Source: Rhodoferax sp. PAMC 29310
Lineage (GTDB): Bacteria; Pseudomonadota; Gammaproteobacteria; Burkholderiales; Burkholderiaceae_C
Reading direction: 5' to 3'
NCBI RefSeq assembly: GCF_017948265.1
Contig: NZ_CP072852.1
Location: 2,480,001-2,544,000 of the forward strand
DNA: 64,000 bases
Shown: piece after piece, positions 39,920 through 48,282 of the stretch
Numbering within the stretch: position 1 is the stretch's first letter
Layout of the letters: the number at the start of each line of letters is the position of its first letter
Made by a program: the position numbers and the translations under genes
Notes under the pieces: model-generated
The model's database searches: none
What the model saw: the letters and a program-made list of their open reading frames with translations, nothing else
Told to the model about the DNA's origin: nothing

Positions 39920-41783
39920 ATGAACCCTCCAAAAGTTAGGAGGCTATTGAAGCTTGGCAAAGGCGGGCCGGTTGCAGTTTGGCGCAAGCTCCGACACGCC
40001 CTCCTTTTGGTGCTCATCTGGGTCTTGATGGGCGTCACCTCCGTTTCATGGGCTGCACCTTTGGCGCTGTCGGACTCGAACCCCATGATGCAGGCCTGGC
40101 CGGCCGTCACAGTGCTTTTTGATCCAAGTAAAGAACTTGGCATTGCCGACGTGCAAGAAGCCGCCCACCGGTTCGCGGCCCCCGAAACAGCCCATGGCAC
40201 CCTCGGTATGCAAAAAGAGGCCGTTTGGCTTCGCATTCCCATCTCAGTGTCCAGCGAGAGCAATGGGCTGTGGGCATTGGACATCGATTACCAACCACTC
40301 AATCACATTGAAATCTATGTGATCCACGACAAGACCATCGTAGACCATCGTAGACCAGGCTACGCTTGGCAATTTAGAGGCCTATGCACAGCGCCCCGTA
40401 CGCAGTCGTTCACACACGTTTGGACTGAAGCTATCCCCCGGCACCAGCTATGACTTGTACCTTCGGGTGTAAAACAAGGGCGCAATGATCTTGCCCATTA
40501 CCCTGAGTAAACCGTCAGAGTTTCATGCCAAGGCCCTGCAAGAACAAATGCTGCAGGGCGTACTTACCGGTCTGGCCCTGTGCCTGCTGCTGTACAGCTT
40601 GGCGCAGTGGGTCAGTTTGGGGGAGCATCTATTCGCCAAATACGCGATTCTTGTCTCAGGCAGCCTGATGTTTTCGCTGCTTCAGTTCGGGGTTGGCGCT
40701 CAATATGTCTGGCCAGGCAATATTTGGATGGAAATCCATGCGGGGGGCTTGTCAGCACTGATCGCCTCCACGGGATCGTTTCTTTTCATTGAACAAGCCC
40801 TGACCGGCCCCGACACCAAGCCGTGGTTCAGCAGGCTCATGAAAACCGGTGCCGTCTTGACGTTATTTTTCGCCCTGTGTTATGCCTTTGACCTCATTGA
40901 TATCCGCGTCGTCACAGCCATCGTCAGCACATTGGGCCTGGCACCCGCCCTCTTGGGCATGCCCGGAGCCATCGCCCGTGCACGCCGGGGAGACAGCGTT
41001 GGTGGCTACTTTTTGCTGGCCTGGGCGGTTTACTTCGCAACAACAGCGCTCCTGATCGAAGTCATCAAAGGCCGCGTCGGCGTTAACTTCTGGACGCTCC
41101 ACTCGTTCCAGTTTGGAGCCACCATCGACATGCTGGTGTTCATGCGGGTGCTAGGCCTGCGAACCAAAGCGCTCAAAGCTGCCGTGCACCACGCCATTCG
41201 GGAGCGGGACAGCTTGCACTCTCTGGCGCACACCGATCCGCTGACGGATCTTCCCAACCGGCGAGGTCTCAATACGGCCATGACCAATGCCATCAAGCGG
41301 GTCAAACCAGATCACCTCGTCGCGATTTACATGATGGATTTGGATGGTTTCAAACAAGTCAACGACCGCTACGGACATGAGGTCGGCGACGAGTTGCTGG
41401 TCGCCGTGGCCGCCCGTCTGCGTGCGACCGTGCGATCCAGCGACGTGATCGCCCGCCTGGGTGGAGACGAGTTCGTGGTGATGTCGAGTGGACTAAACAG
41501 CATTCAGCAAGCCTGGGAGCGGGGAGAGAAGCTGTTGATGGCATTCAACGATCCCTTTGCCCTGAGCACGCAAACCTGTCATATCGGATTAACCGTCGGC
41601 TACGCCCTTTCACCCCAGGATGGGGCCAACGCCATTGACCTGCTCAGACAGGCCGACGCGGCCATGTACCAAGGGAAAAAAGATGGGAAGCACTGCGTTC
41701 GACGGGCAAAACCACTGATCGACACACCCGTACTTGCGCCGCCGACTCACCCCGACAAAAACCCCGCGCACGAGGCGCAGTGA
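39920..41783 (+). pseudogene. 7TMR-DISM diguanylate cyclase broken by a 10-bp tandem duplication and a stop
   Basis: A signal-peptide-like start (WRKLRHALLLVLIWVLMG, then SWA-AP) leads into a 7TMR-DISMED2 extracellular domain. At 40333-40352 the unit GACCATCGTA is present twice in tandem. Deleting one copy restores the frame DQATLGNLEAYAQRPVRS and then LSPGTSYDLYLRV. A TAA at 40470-40472 still interrupts it (YLRV stop NKGAM). The remainder from the ATG at 40485 is an intact 432-residue frame with the seven-helix module and a GGDEF domain (RLGGDEF), so a truncated cyclase without sensor domain could still be made. The original start is either ATG 39920 or TTG 39947, after AGGAGG. Confidence 0.82.
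40333..40352 (+). repeat. Tandem 10-bp duplication within the DISM-GGDEF gene
   Basis: GACCATCGTA occurs twice back to back, followed by GACCA. It produces the frameshift in the surrounding diguanylate cyclase gene. Confidence 0.9.
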
Positions 41784-41811
41784 ACCGCTTCTGGCGCGGC
41801 AATGGTGCAAC

Positions 41812-42807
41812 TCAGCGGCCGTTCAGAGGGTAGGCCGGGTCGGTGTAGCCGGGCGTTGACGAATGGCCTGGCTTCACATAGCCATCGACCAGCGCCTCAT
41901 CTTCCTTCGTCACGGCGTAATCCAGCGCAGGCAGATAGTCTTGCCATTGTTTGAGCGTGCGTGGCCCGGCAATCACCGAGCTGACCGAGGGGTTGGCCAG
42001 CACCCAGGCCGTGGCAAATTGCGCCACTGTGATGCCTTGCCGTTCCGCATGCTCTTTCAAATGCTGGGCAATCACCAGCGACTCTTCCCGGAACTCTGTT
42101 TCCACCATGCGCTTGTCGGCGCGGCCAGCGCGGGTGGAGGGATCCGGCACCTGACCCGGCGGGTACTTGCCGGTGAGCACGCCCCGGGCAATGGGGCTGT
42201 AAGAGGTGACGCCAATGCCGAAGTGAGAGCAGGCCGGCAGCACCTCCACCTCGGGCATGCGGTTGAGCAGGTTGTAGTAAGGCTGACACACCACCGGCAC
42301 GGGCATGCCCATCTGGCCGGCCAGGCGCACCATCTCGGCAATACGCCAGCCCCGAAAATTAGACACGCCCCAATAGCGGATCTGCCCGCTGCGCAACAGG
42401 GTCTCCAGCGCGCGCAATGGCTCCTCCAGGTTCATGCCGTTGTAGTCGCGGTGCAGGTAAAGAATGTCGACGTAATCGGTTTGCAGGCGCGACAGCGAGG
42501 CATGCACCTCGCGCAGCATCCAGCTGCGGGAATAGTGCCCCTGATTCACTTGATCAGACATGGCGTTGCCCAGCTTGGTGGCCAGGACCCAGTCCTGACG
42601 CTGCCCTTTGAGCAGATCGCCCACCATGGTCTCCGAGGCGCCCTTGGTGTACACGTCGGCGGTGTCGATGTAGTTCACGCCGTTGGCGCGGGCGTCAGCG
42701 ACGATCGCCGCCGCGGCAGGCTGGGCCGTCTGGTCGCCAAACATCATCGTGCCCAAACACAGGGCGGATACCTTCAGGTTGCTGTTGCCAAGTTGACGGT
42801 ACTGCAC
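41812..42807 (-). CDS. Aldo/keto reductase family oxidoreductase
   Basis: 331 residues, a TIM-barrel NAD(P)H-dependent reductase. MQYRQLGNSNLKVSALCLGT is the family start. The catalytic tetrad is visible: Asp/Tyr in YIDTADVY, Lys in LATKLGNAM and His in LHRDYN. C-terminal residues SVIAGPRTLKQ bind the cofactor. The substrate is unknown. The start is a GTG at 42805-42807. Convergent with the broken cyclase gene. Confidence 0.92.
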   Translation of the reverse strand: MQYRQLGNSNLKVSALCLGTMMFGDQTAQPAAAAIVADARANGVNYIDTADVYTKGASETMVGDLLKGQRQDWVLATKLGNAMSDQVNQGHYSRSWMLREVHASLSRLQTDYVDILYLHRDYNGMNLEEPLRALETLLRSGQIRYWGVSNFRGWRIAEMVRLAGQMGMPVPVVCQPYYNLLNRMPEVEVLPACSHFGIGVTSYSPIARGVLTGKYPPGQVPDPSTRAGRADKRMVETEFREESLVIAQHLKEHAERQGITVAQFATAWVLANPSVSSVIAGPRTLKQWQDYLPALDYAVTKEDEALVDGYVKPGHSSTPGYTDPAYPLNGR

Positions 42808-42879
42808 GGGAGCCTTTCTTTGGAGTGGCGGATCCCCTCAGTCTATGTCAGGGCAGACTTGCCCGTCGCCGGATGGGCG

Positions 42880-43281
42880 CTACAGATAAATCGACAAAAC
42901 CACCAATACCGCATACGGAAAAGCCACCGTGGGTCGCAGCGCACTTTGGGCGTATTCCCGCAGCAAAGTCACCGCCCCGGCGCGCTGCCCCTGCCACTGT
43001 GTGTGCAGCTGAAATGGCCGCGTCTCGCTGGTGGTCTGGCCGCCCAACGCCGCCTCGACCGCCAACAAACGCACCCCAAAGCGGGTCTGCCAAGTTTTCA
43101 TGATGGCCTCTTGTGCCCACAGGACCAGCACCAACGCTGCCGCAGCAGGAGCAGACAGTGACAACCATGACCCCGCAGCAACTAGCGCCACTGCCACCAA
43201 CTTGATCAGCAGCCCACTGCGTTCGTAGGCCTCATGCTGGTTTTGCAGCGTGATCCACTCCTGCGCCCATGTCTCATTCAT
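42880..43281 (-). CDS. Small membrane protein of unknown function
   Basis: 133 residues with ATG at 43279-43281 (a GTG one codon upstream is an alternative). Two hydrophobic stretches near residues 24-42 and 45-60 suggest a helical hairpin, and a third lies at the C-terminus (AVLVVLSIYL). I recognise no family. Same strand as the aldo/keto reductase and beta-propeller genes on either side, but spacing gives no clear operon. Confidence 0.6.
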   Translation of the reverse strand: MNETWAQEWITLQNQHEAYERSGLLIKLVAVALVAAGSWLSLSAPAAAALVLVLWAQEAIMKTWQTRFGVRLLAVEAALGGQTTSETRPFQLHTQWQGQRAGAVTLLREYAQSALRPTVAFPYAVLVVLSIYL

Positions 43282-43332
43282 CACTGGAACTCCCTGAAGG
43301 ATTGCCGCGCCAGGCGCGAGCGGGCGAAAGAC

Positions 43333-44613
43333 CTAACGCATGTTCCCGGTATGCCCCAGCGAATAACGTCCCGGCTGAGGCCAGACGGTCAGCCCGTGGG
43401 GCTCTTGCCCGACCTTCACCTTGTCGACGGCACCGCTGTTGGTGTTGATGCGGTAAACCACGTCGTCATAGCGGCCCGACAGCCACAGAGATTGGCCGTC
43501 CGCACTGACATTGCCCATGTCAGGGCTGCCGCCACCGGGAATGGACCAATAGGCCGTGATTTTTTCGCTTTCGAAATTCAACACCCCCACGCCGCCGGGA
43601 CCCTTGGGTACACCATGAATTTTGTGTGTGCCACGGAAGGAAATATACAGACTCTTGCCGTCGCGACTGGGGTAGAGGCCATGGGTGCCTGGGCCGACGG
43701 GGATGAAGCCGACTTGGGTGAAACTGGCCACATCCAGCACATGCACGCCATCGGCATCCATGTCCGCGATGTAGAGGCGCTTGCCTTCCGGAGAAATGCG
43801 AATGTCTTGAGGCATGCCTTTCTTGGAGGTGCAAATCTCGCTCTGACTCGGGTCAAACGGCTCTTTGGTCACTTTGAAGCGGGTTTGTGGCATCGAGAGC
43901 TTCAGGTAACCCTCGACTTTTCGGGTTTCCAGGTTGATCTTGGCCACCGTGCCCTTGAACTCGCAGGTGAAGAACGCCAATTTGCCATCGATGGTGAACT
44001 CACCGTGGTTGATACCCGCACACCCTGGGGCCTCAATCGAATACTGCAGCGCCATCGTCTGCGGGTCTCTGAAGTCCAAGCGGGCCTTGGCCTCGGCCAC
44101 CACAATGGCGGACTTGCCATCGGGCGTGAAATACAGGTTGTAGGGGTCATCCACGTCAATCGTCTGGCCCGGCTTGCCCGTCACCGGGTCAATCGCCGTC
44201 AAGCTGCCCGTAGAGCGCCGCTCCGCGTTATTGGCCACCCACAGCGTCTTCATGTCCCATGACGGAACGATGTGCTGCGGCGCACGGCCCACCTTGAACC
44301 GGTCCACCACATTCATCGTCGCCGGGTCGATCACCGACACATCATGGGAGCGCAGGTTCGGCACGTAAATGCGCGGCAGGTGGTTTTGCACCGTGAGGCT
44401 TAACTTGCCTGCGGTCGTTTCGCTGTAGAGATTGCTCGCATCCACCACTGGTGGCATGCCCGCCACCGTGGCGATGGGTACCGGCGCTTTGACAGGCACC
44501 GGCTGAGCGGTCGCAGCAACCAGCCCCATGGGCATCACATAGACCCCACCCGCCCCCACCACGAAGGTAACGGCCCACAACACTTTGCTGAATTTCGAAT
44601 TGACTTGCTTCAC
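43333..44613 (-). CDS. YVTN/YncE-type beta-propeller protein, exported
   Basis: 426 residues. An N-terminal hydrophobic signal (KVLWAVTFVVGAGGVYVM) predicts export to the periplasm. Repeating units such as HLPRIYVPNLRSHDVSVID, then VTGKPGQTIDVDD and GKRLYIADMDADGVHVLD are typical of YVTN propellers. No catalytic site is evident; such proteins often bind partners or cofactors. The start is a GTG at 44611-44613, six bases after the creatininase stop, so the two genes form an operon. Confidence 0.82.
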   Translation of the reverse strand: MKQVNSKFSKVLWAVTFVVGAGGVYVMPMGLVAATAQPVPVKAPVPIATVAGMPPVVDASNLYSETTAGKLSLTVQNHLPRIYVPNLRSHDVSVIDPATMNVVDRFKVGRAPQHIVPSWDMKTLWVANNAERRSTGSLTAIDPVTGKPGQTIDVDDPYNLYFTPDGKSAIVVAEAKARLDFRDPQTMALQYSIEAPGCAGINHGEFTIDGKLAFFTCEFKGTVAKINLETRKVEGYLKLSMPQTRFKVTKEPFDPSQSEICTSKKGMPQDIRISPEGKRLYIADMDADGVHVLDVASFTQVGFIPVGPGTHGLYPSRDGKSLYISFRGTHKIHGVPKGPGGVGVLNFESEKITAYWSIPGGGSPDMGNVSADGQSLWLSGRYDDVVYRINTNSGAVDKVKVGQEPHGLTVWPQPGRYSLGHTGNMR

Positions 44614-44619
44614 TCTTGA

Positions 44620-45498
44620 CTACTTCCCTGAATCGCGCTTGCTGCGCGTGAAACCCACAATGGCGGCCACCGAGGTTTGAATAATTTGCTGTACACCGAT
44701 TTGACCCAACTCAGCCGTGGCTTTGCGCGGATCCCCGCTGACGCCCAACGCCTTGTCCGCGCTTGAAGCGTTGGTCATGGCGTCCTTGCGCACCAGCGCC
44801 GGATCAACCGCCAGTGCCAGTGAGGTGTCTGCCAAGCCCGCGTGCAGGCCAATTTCGCCCTCGCTGAAGCCTTTAGCGCGAAGCGCGGCAACATAGGTGG
44901 TTTGTGTCACGCGGTAGTAGTCGAGCAGCGCATGAACGCGGCAAGACGGGTCTTTGGCCCATTCCCGGTTCAGCCGCTGCGCGACTTTTTCTTCATTCTT
45001 TTGATAGCTGCCGTGGTCACCCAGAAACACCACGTCGCGAAAACCGTGTTGTTTGAAACTGCGTGCGGTGGACTCCAGCATGGACTCAAAAGCGGCATCC
45101 GAGATAGAAACCGTGCCCGCATACCGCATGTGCGCCACCGGCGGAGAAATACTGCCTTCGGGCACATAGGCCATGACCGGTGCCACCAAGGCGTTGCCCA
45201 AGTGCTTGGCGATCTCGTCGGCCAGCACCCGCACCCGCACATTGTGTTTGCCCAAAACCATGTGTAGCCCGTTCTGCTCGGTGCCGCCAATCGGAATCAG
45301 AATAGTGGTCGATCCGCTGGCCACCCGGTCGCGCACTTCGGTCCAGGTCATCTCTTCGAGTCGATTGTTGGCCGCAGCCATAGCAGGCGCCAGTTGACTC
45401 AACAACAACACACCCACCAGCCCAAACGCCTTAACGGCGGGCAGCAAACTGGCACCCAGCCGTGCCGCGAATCGACGTGAATTGAAAGTGTTTTGCAT
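44620..45498 (-). CDS. Exported creatininase-family protein with altered metal ligands
   Basis: About 292 residues from ATG at 45496-45498. A signal peptide (AFGLVGVLLLSQLAPAMA) is followed by the creatininase fold. In creatininase the metals are held by Glu34, His36, Asp45, His120 and Glu122. Here the first block reads GGTEQNGLHMVLGKHN, so the Glu is kept, His36 is Asn and Asp45 is His; the later LGDHGSYQKN keeps a His. A different metal site or chemistry is likely. The frame opens 97 codons earlier, but only this start gives a signal peptide. Paired with the beta-propeller gene. Confidence 0.8.
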   Translation of the reverse strand: MQNTFNSRRFAARLGASLLPAVKAFGLVGVLLLSQLAPAMAAANNRLEEMTWTEVRDRVASGSTTILIPIGGTEQNGLHMVLGKHNVRVRVLADEIAKHLGNALVAPVMAYVPEGSISPPVAHMRYAGTVSISDAAFESMLESTARSFKQHGFRDVVFLGDHGSYQKNEEKVAQRLNREWAKDPSCRVHALLDYYRVTQTTYVAALRAKGFSEGEIGLHAGLADTSLALAVDPALVRKDAMTNASSADKALGVSGDPRKATAELGQIGVQQIIQTSVAAIVGFTRSKRDSGK

Positions 45499-45632
45499 GA
45501 GTTTCGCCGTGAAAGCGCCAATTGTAGGAGTGGCGACCACGCCGGCTACAGCCATTGCGTCAGACTGCGCCATGGGAGCAGCAGCCACACAACGGCACAG
45601 GCGAATTGGGTCAATTTGCTGCATTTCAGGCT

Positions 45633-45851
45633 TTACAAAAACAAGACCAGGCTCATCAACCCCAGCAGCAGAAACACCCCGCCCATAAAGACTTCGCCCG
45701 GGCCAGCCACCACCGTCACGAACGGGGAGCGAATGGGTCGCGTGGAAAACGTTTGCACGTCCACCAAATACCAGCCTGCGGCAGTCCACATGGCGCAGAG
45801 CAGCACCATGGCCACACGGGCTATCGGTGAGGCAATGGAGTCAGGCTTCAT
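45633..45851 (-). CDS. Small two-helix membrane protein
   Basis: 72 residues with two hydrophobic segments (about residues 11-30 and 52-72) and a short loop. ATG at 45849-45851, 33 bases after the ABC exporter stop on the same strand, suggests co-transcription. I recognise no family. Confidence 0.6.
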   Translation of the reverse strand: MKPDSIASPIARVAMVLLCAMWTAAGWYLVDVQTFSTRPIRSPFVTVVAGPGEVFMGGVFLLLGLMSLVLFL

Positions 45852-45884
45852 CGCAATGCAGGCACAGCCGATTGGCGACCGCCC

Positions 45885-47708
45885 TTATTCCTTGGATTGC
45901 TGCAGCGCCCACATTTCCGCATAGCGCCCTTTGGCCGCCAACAAGGCGACGTGACGGCCGCGCTCGATGATGCGGCCAGCATCCATCACGAGGATTTCAT
46001 GGGCGTCAACCACGGTGGACAAACGGTGGGCAATGACGAGCGTGGTTTTGCCGCGAGCCGCGCTTTGCAGCTCGGCCTGAATAGCTCGCTCGTTGGCGCT
46101 GTCCAGCGCGGAGGTGGCTTCGTCAAAAATCAGGATCGGTGGGTTTTTGAGCAGGGTGCGGGCAATGGCCACGCGCTGCTTTTCACCGCCTGAGAGCTTC
46201 AAGCCGCGCTCACCCACCATGGTGTCATAGCCCCTGGGCGTGGCGCTGATGAAGTTGTGGATGTGGGCGCTGCGGGCGGCCCCTTCCACTTGCTCTCGGG
46301 TGGCGCCGGGGCGGCCGTAGGCAATGTTGTATTCCACCGTGTCGTTGAACAGCACGGTGTCTTGCGGCACGATGCCAATGGCCTGACGCACACTGGACTG
46401 GGTGACTTGTTTAATGTCCTGCCCGTCAAACAGAATCTGCCCGCTTTGCACGTCATAGAAGCGGAACAACAGGCGTGCCAGCGTGGACTTGCCCGCGCCC
46501 GACGGGCCCACCACCGCCACGGTTTTGCCAGCGGGCACCTCAAAGCTCACATCGTGAAGGATGGGCCGGGCGGGGTCGTAGGCAAAGTTGACGTGCTCAA
46601 AGCGCACCACGCCCTCGTTGATCTCAAGGGCTTGGGCACCAGGCTCGTCAGCCACCTCACGCTCCCGCTCCATGAGGGTGAACATTTTTTCCAGGTCGGT
46701 CAGGCTTTGTTTGATCTCGCGGTACAGCACACCCAAGAAACCCAGCGGAATGTAGAGCTGGATCATGAAGGCGTTGACCATGACCAGGTCGCCCAGCGTC
46801 ATGCGGCCGTCCACCACGCCCTGGGTGGCGCGCCAGAGCATGGCGACCAGGCCGGTGGCAATGATGAGCTGTTGGCCGGTGTTGAGCAGACTCAAGGTGC
46901 GCTGGCTTTTGAGTGCGGCCTTGCGGAACTTGGCCAGATTCTCGTCGTAGCGAAGCGCCTCAAACTCTTCGTTGTTAAAGTATTTAACGGTTTCGTAGTT
47001 CAGCAGCGAATCCACCGCCCGGCTGTGGGCACTGGAGTCCAGCTCGTTCATCTGTTTGCGAAACTGGGTGCGCCACTCGGTCACGGTCACAGTGAAGGTA
47101 ATGTAGAAAGCCAGCGCAATGATCGTGATGCCCGCAAACCAGACGTCGAACTTGACCGCCAGCAGGGTCAGCACCATGGCCACTTCAATCAGGGTTGGCA
47201 CGATGCTGTAAAGCGAATAACTGATGAGCGAGTTGACGGCGCGGGTGCCGCGCTCAATGTCGCGCGTCATGCCGCCGGTCTGGCGCTCCAAGTGAAAGCG
47301 CAGGCTCATGGCGTGCAGGTGGCGAAACACCTGCAGCGAGATGGTGCGCGAGGCGCCCTCGGTGGCCTTGGCAAAAATTAATTCGCGCAACTCGGCAAAC
47401 AGGCTGGTGGACAGACGCAGCAGGCCATAGGTCACCAACAAAGCCACGGGAACCACCAGCAAAGCTGTGCTGTCCAGCCCCGCTTTGGGATTCATGGTGT
47501 CAATCAGCTCTTTGAGCAGCAGAGGCACACTCACGTTGGCCATCTTGGCGCCGACCATGAAGGCCAGCGCGGCCATCACGCGCCATTTGTACTCCCACAA
47601 ATAAGGAAAGAGACGGCGCAAGGTGGCCCAGTCGGTGCGGGGCGCGGCCGGGGCGGCGGCGCTGGACGCGCCAGGGTGGGGATGACTGAGTTCGCCAGAG
47701 CGACGCAT
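45885..47708 (-). CDS. Atm1-type ABC exporter (fused permease and ATPase)
   Basis: About 607 residues. Six membrane helices in residues 30-320 are followed by an ATPase domain with Walker A GPSGAGKST, Q-loop IVPQD, signature LSGGEKQRVAIAR, Walker B ILIFDEATSALD and H-loop IAHRLST. The sequence is closest to Atm1/HMT1-type half-transporters, which export glutathione-linked sulfur or metal conjugates. ATG at 47706-47708 is preferred over a TTG three codons upstream. The divergent thioesterase starts only about 40 bases away. Confidence 0.9.
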   Translation of the reverse strand: MRRSGELSHPHPGASSAAAPAAPRTDWATLRRLFPYLWEYKWRVMAALAFMVGAKMANVSVPLLLKELIDTMNPKAGLDSTALLVVPVALLVTYGLLRLSTSLFAELRELIFAKATEGASRTISLQVFRHLHAMSLRFHLERQTGGMTRDIERGTRAVNSLISYSLYSIVPTLIEVAMVLTLLAVKFDVWFAGITIIALAFYITFTVTVTEWRTQFRKQMNELDSSAHSRAVDSLLNYETVKYFNNEEFEALRYDENLAKFRKAALKSQRTLSLLNTGQQLIIATGLVAMLWRATQGVVDGRMTLGDLVMVNAFMIQLYIPLGFLGVLYREIKQSLTDLEKMFTLMEREREVADEPGAQALEINEGVVRFEHVNFAYDPARPILHDVSFEVPAGKTVAVVGPSGAGKSTLARLLFRFYDVQSGQILFDGQDIKQVTQSSVRQAIGIVPQDTVLFNDTVEYNIAYGRPGATREQVEGAARSAHIHNFISATPRGYDTMVGERGLKLSGGEKQRVAIARTLLKNPPILIFDEATSALDSANERAIQAELQSAARGKTTLVIAHRLSTVVDAHEILVMDAGRIIERGRHVALLAAKGRYAEMWALQQSKE

Positions 47709-47748
47709 GGAGGACAATCTTGAAGCTTAAACAACCCTGATTGTGACC

Positions 47749-48219
47749 ATGTCCGAGAATTCCAGCACCCTCCCTCCCCCGCAGAACCTGCCTCTGCCTG
47801 TGCCCAAGGACCGATCGACCGGCGTCAGCCTGCCGACTGACCAGGAGCTGGTGCTCAAGGTGATTCCCATGCCGGGTGACTGCAACGCCAACGGCGACAT
47901 TTTTGGCGGCTGGGTGATGGCCCAGGTGGACCTCGCCGGGGCCGTGGTCCCCGCGCGTTATGCGGGCGGGCGCATGGCCACGGTGGCGGTGAACGAGTTT
48001 ATTTTCAAGCAACCCGTGCGAGTGGGCGACATCTTGTCCTTCTTTGCCAAGCTGGTGCGCATCGGCCGCACCTCCATCACCGTCAAGATTGAGGTCTATG
48101 CCGAGCGATTTGGCACTCAAGGCGCCTACAGCAAGGTCACCGAGGCCTTGCTCACCTATGTGGCGATTGACGAAGCGGGTCACCCGCGCCCGGTACCCAA
48201 ACACAACCTTGCTCCTTAA
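47749..48219 (+). CDS. YciA-like acyl-CoA thioesterase (hotdog fold)
   Basis: About 156 residues. The hotdog core carries GDCNANGDIFGGWVMAQVDL, where the Asn/Asp and following helix form the active site of YciA/BACH thioesterases. RPVR... and VKIEVYAERFG complete the fold. ATG at 47749 is chosen over a GTG two codons earlier. The last codons and the TAA stop lie within copy A of the 54-bp repeat, so the present C-terminus is repeat-derived. Confidence 0.88.
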   Translation: MSENSSTLPPPQNLPLPVPKDRSTGVSLPTDQELVLKVIPMPGDCNANGDIFGGWVMAQVDLAGAVVPARYAGGRMATVAVNEFIFKQPVRVGDILSFFAKLVRIGRTSITVKIEVYAERFGTQGAYSKVTEALLTYVAIDEAGHPRPVPKHNLAP

Positions 48220-48264
48220 AAAATAGCTACTACCGCTTACTCTACAAGGGCTACAGCCCTTTAT
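48211..48264 (+). repeat. 54-bp palindromic repeat, copy A (overlaps thioesterase stop)
   Basis: Starts GCTCCTTAAAAAATAGCT, then ACTACCGCTT and ACAAGGGCTACAGCC. The stop codon TAA and the preceding Ala-Pro codons of the YciA-like gene lie in it. About 33 of 49 bases equal copy B. Confidence 0.85.
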
Positions 48265-48282
48265 TGATATAAAAAGGCTGCC

